Assembly: GCF_051014445.1 (NCBI RefSeq)
Contig: NC_135134.1
Span: forward strand, 7,717,672-7,781,671
Length of the DNA: 64,000 bases
Reading direction: 5' to 3'
From: Colletes latitarsis
Taxonomy: Eukaryota; Arthropoda; Insecta; Hymenoptera; Colletidae
Shown here: in pieces, positions 60,478 through 64,000 of the stretch
How positions within the stretch are numbered: position 1 is the stretch's first letter
Layout: every line of letters begins with the position of its first letter
Notes under the pieces: generated by a model
What the model was told of the DNA's origin: nothing
Databases searched by the model: none
Seen by the model: the letters and a program-made list of their open reading frames with translations, nothing else
Translations under genes and position numbers: made by a program

Positions 60478-63230
60478 CTAATCCTGGTTTCGATCAATAG
60501 TTTAGAGGATAACGCATGTTAGGTCTAGGTTAGGGCTGGGATTTGCCCTCATGAGACTCATACTATCGCATATTTCTCATACTTGTTGGCCATATCCTTG
60601 GATTTTTCTGGATTGGATCACGTAGTAACGTGGTACCACACTGAAGCAGTTAATTAAACCTGGATACGGCCAATATTTGAGAGGATAACGCAAGTTAGGT
60701 CTGGGATAGGTCTGGGATTTGCCCTCATCAGGGTCATACTTTCGTATTTCTCACATACTTGTTGGACAGATCCTGGGTTTTTTCTGGTTTGGATCACGCA
60801 GTAATGTGGTACCACACTGAAACAGTCCACTAAACCTGTTTTCGATCAATATTTTAGAGGAAACCGCATGTTATGTCTAGGTTAGGCCTGGGATTTGCCG
60901 TCATCAGACCCATACTTTCGCATTTATCACATACTTGTTGAACAGATCCTGGGTTATTTCTGGTTTGGATCAGGTAGTAATGTGGTACCACACTGAAACT
61001 ATCGATTAAACCTAGTCACGATCAATATCATAGAGAATAACGCATGTTAGGTCTAGGTTAGGTCTGGGATTTGCCCTCATCAGGCTCGTACTTTCGCATA
61101 TTTCACATACTTGTTGAACAGATCCTGGGTTTTATTCTGGTTTGGATCAAGTAGTAATGTGGTACCACACTGAAACATTCAATTAAACCTGGTCTTGATA
61201 AATATTTTAGAGGATAACGCATGTTAGGTCTGGGTAAGGTCTAGGATTTGCCCTCATGAGGCTCATACTTTCGCATATTTCTAATACTTCATGGCTAGAT
61301 CCTGGGCTATTTCTGGATTGGATCACGTTGTAATGTGGTACCACACTGAAACAGTCCATTGAACCTGGTATCGATCAATATTTTTGAGGATAACGCATGT
61401 TATGTCTAGGTTAGGCCTGGGAGTTTCGCTCATCAGTCTCATACTTTCGCATTCTTCATATACTTGTTGAACAGATCCTGGGTTTTTTCTGGTTTGGAGC
61501 AGGTAGTAATGTGGTACCACACTGAAACAGTCGATTAAACCTGGTTTCGATGAATATTTTAGAGGATAACTCATGCTAGGTCTAGGTTAGGCCTGGGATT
61601 CTCACTCATCAGACTCATACTTTCGCATTCTTCACATACTTGTTGAACGGATCCTGGGTTTTTCCCTGGTTTGGATCACGTAGTAATGTGGTACCACACT
61701 GAAACATTCAATTAAACCTGGTCTTGATAAATATTTTAGAGGATAACGCATGTTAGGTCTGGCATAGGTCTGGAATTTGCCCTCATCAGGCTCATAGTTT
61801 CGCGTTTTTCACATACTTGTTGAACAGATCCTGGGCTTTTTCTGGTGTGGATCACGTAGTTATGTGGTACCACGCTGAAACAGTCCATTAAACCTGGTTT
61901 CGATCAATATTCTAGAGAATAAGGCATGTTAGGTCTTGGTTAGGTCTCGGATATGCTCCCATCTCGCTTGTACTTTCGCATATTTCCCATACTTGATGGC
62001 CAGATTCTGGGCTTTTTCTGGTTTTGATCACGCAGTAATGTAGTACCACAATGAAACAGTCAATTAAACCTGGTTTCCATCAATATTTTACAGGACAACG
62101 CAAGATAGGCCTGGGATAGGTCTGGGATTTGCCCTCATCAGGCTCGTACTTTCGCGTTTTTCACACATTTGTTGAAAAGATCCTGGGTTTTTTCTGGTTT
62201 GGATCACGTAGTAATGTGTTACCACACTGAAACAGTCCATTAAACCTGGTTTCGATCAATATTTTAGAGAATAAAGCATGTTAGGTCTAGGTTAGGTCTG
62301 GGATTTGCTCTCATCAGGCTCGTACTTTCGCATATTTATCATACTTGATTGCCAGATTCGGGGTTTTTTCGGGTTCCAACACGTAGTAATGTGGTACCAC
62401 ACTGAAGCAGACCATTAAACGTGGTTTCAATTATTATTTCAGAGGATAACACATGTTAGGTCTAGGTTTGGTCTGGGATTTGCCCTCATCAGGTTCATAC
62501 TTTCGCAGTTTTAACATACATGTTGACCTGATCGAGGGTTTTTTCTGCTTTGGATCACGTAGTAAAGTGGAACCACACTAAAACAGTCAATTAAACCTGG
62601 TCTTGATAAATATTCTAGAGGATAACGCATGTTAGGTCTGGCATAGGTCTGGGATTTGCCCCCATCAGACTCATACTTTCGCATACTTCACATACTTGTT
62701 GAACAGATCCTGGGTTTTTTTCTGGTTTGGATCACGTAGCAATGTGGCACTACACTGAAACATTCGATGAAACCTGGTTTCGATCAATATTTTTGAGGAT
62801 AACGCATGTTAGGTCTAGGTTAGGCCTGGGATTTTCACTCATCAGTGTCATACTTTCGCATACTTCACATACTAGTTGAACAGTTCCAGGGTTGTTTCTG
62901 GTTTTGATCAGGTAGTAATGTGGTACCACACTGAAACAGTCGATTAAACCTGGTTTCGATCAATAATCTAGATGATAACGCATGTTAGGTCTGGGTTAGG
63001 TCTAGGATTTGCCGTCATCTGGCTCATACTTTCGCATATTTCTCATACTTGTTGGCCAGATCCTTGGATTTTTCTGGATTGGATCACGTAGTAACGTGGT
63101 ACCACACTGAAGCAGTTAATTAAACCTGGATACGGCCAATATTTGAGAGGATAACGCATGTTAGGTCTGGGATAGGTCTGGGATTTGCCCTCATCAGGGT
63201 CATACTTTCGTATTTCTCACATACTTGTTG
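60478..63230 (+). repeat. Mixed satellite monomers
   Basis: About 16 monomers without a long high-identity duplication. They resemble variants seen at 24-29 kb and 61-62 kb, including the ATATGCTCCCATC type near 61,950 and C-type monomers near 60.6 and 63.1 kb. No gene is supported. Confidence 0.8.
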
Positions 63231-64000
63231 AACAGATCCTGGGTTTTTTCTGGTTTGGATCAGGTAGTAATGTGGTACCACACTGAAACAGTCGATTAAA
63301 CCTGGTTTCGATCAAAATTTAGAGGATAACGCATGTTAGGTCTGGGTTAGGTCTAGGATTTGCCCTCATCTGGCTCATACTTTCGCATATTTCTCATACT
63401 TGTTGAACAGATCCTGGGTTTTTTCTGGTTTGGATCACGTAGTCATGTGGTGCCATACTGAAACAGTCGATTAATCCTGGTCTCGATCAATATTTTATTG
63501 GATAACGCAAGTTAGGTCTGGGATTTGTCTGGGATCTGCCCTCATCACTCTCATGCTTTCGCATTCTTCACATACTTGTTGAAAAGATCCTGGGTTTTTT
63601 CTGGTTTGGATCAGGTAGTAATGTGGTACCACACTGAAACAGTCGATTAAACCTGGTTTCGATCAAAATTTAGAGGATAACACATGTTAGGTCTAGGTTA
63701 GGCCTGGGATTTGCCCTCATCAGACTCATACTATCGCATATTTCTCATACTTGTTTGCCAGATCCTTGGATTTTTCTGGATTGGATCACGTAGTAACGTG
63801 GTGCCACACTGAAACAGTTAATTAAACCTGGATACGGCCAATATTTTAGAGGATAACTCATGTTAGATCTGGGTAAGGTCTAGGATTTGCCCTCATCTGA
63901 CTCATAATTTCGCATATTTCTCATACTTCATGGCTAGATCCTGGACTTTTTCTGGTTTGGATGACGCAGTAATGTGGTACCACACTAAAACAGTCAATTA
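63231..64000 (+). repeat. Another copy of the end of repeat B, cut by the window edge
   Basis: The last 770 bp follow 45,620-46,390 and 52,138-52,907. They share the three-base-shortened GATCAAAATTTAGAGG twice, GTAGTCATGTGG, GAAAAGATCCTGGG and the C-type monomer, then CATGGCTAGATCCTGGAC. One monomer differs: TTGTTGAACAGATCCTGGG here against TTGTTGGCCAGATCATGGG. The sequence leaves the window where the next repeat-B unit would start. Confidence 0.72.

Larger units (their letters stand above)
33091..64000 (+). repeat. 176-bp satellite array, right arm
   Basis: The same satellite continues after the retroelement in the same orientation. GGTACC landmarks run from 33151 to 63976 (30,825 bp), which fits 175 monomers of 176.1 bp. 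The slight excess over 176 reflects T-run length variation and small insertions, such as the GGATAAGGGAAG variant. The phase across the insertion is nearly preserved: 30863 to 33151 is 2,288 bp, i.e. one monomer plus ~2,112 bp of inserted DNA. No coding gene, RNA gene or other mobile element was seen in this arm. Confidence 0.97.

Noticed and set aside
1..64000. CRISPR-like array because of regular direct repeats
   Set aside because: There is no alternation of short identical repeats with unique spacers. The whole 176-bp unit is repeated and the context is eukaryotic.

Overview
This window is almost entirely one head-to-tail tandem satellite array with a monomer of about 176 bp, interrupted once, near its middle, by a 5'-truncated non-LTR retrotransposon. 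The conserved GGTACC landmark recurs every ~176 bp from position 67 to 30863 and from 33151 to 63976. By spacing arithmetic that is about 175 monomers on each side (~351 in all), all in the same orientation. I see no cellular protein-coding gene, tRNA, rRNA or CRISPR array. The 60-115 residue open frames scattered through the satellite are the same few frames of the repeat unit read over and over, not genes.

Organism: the retroelement fragment is of the R1 clade of LINEs (RT motifs GVPQGSVLGP and YADD, C-terminal CCHC finger of the form C-x2-C-x8-H-x4-C). This clade is typical of arthropods, so an insect or other arthropod heterochromatic (possibly pericentromeric or subtelomeric) region is the best inference. 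The style of the RT recalls hymenopteran copies, but I hold that only weakly. The satellite also carries TTAGG words, the insect telomere unit, in degenerate 11-bp doublets.

Layout: 1-5125 heterogeneous monomers; 5126-11811 and 11812-18858 a tandem duplication of a 6,686-bp (38-monomer) block, the second copy with two extra monomers; 18859-30970 mixed monomers including a five-monomer (880-bp) local repeat at 20897-23007; 30971-33090 the R1-clade insertion on the minus strand (poly(A) seen as a T tract at 30971-31001, hairpin-rich 3' region, then ORF2 C-terminal two thirds); 33091-39980 mixed monomers; 39981-46321 and 46322-52839 a second tandem duplication (6,341/6,518 bp, the second copy longer by one monomer); 53158-56680, 56681-60203 and a 0.27-kb partial copy to 60477, a third duplication with a 3,523-bp (20-monomer) unit; 60478-64000 mixed monomers, the last ~770 bp being another copy of the end of the second duplication.

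The points most worth following up are the mismatch of monomer subtypes on the two sides of the retroelement, the run of five perfect hairpins in its 3' region, the nested higher-order duplications with monomer-sized gains and conversion-like patches, and the conserved dyad, direct repeats and TTAGG-containing doublets inside the monomer.
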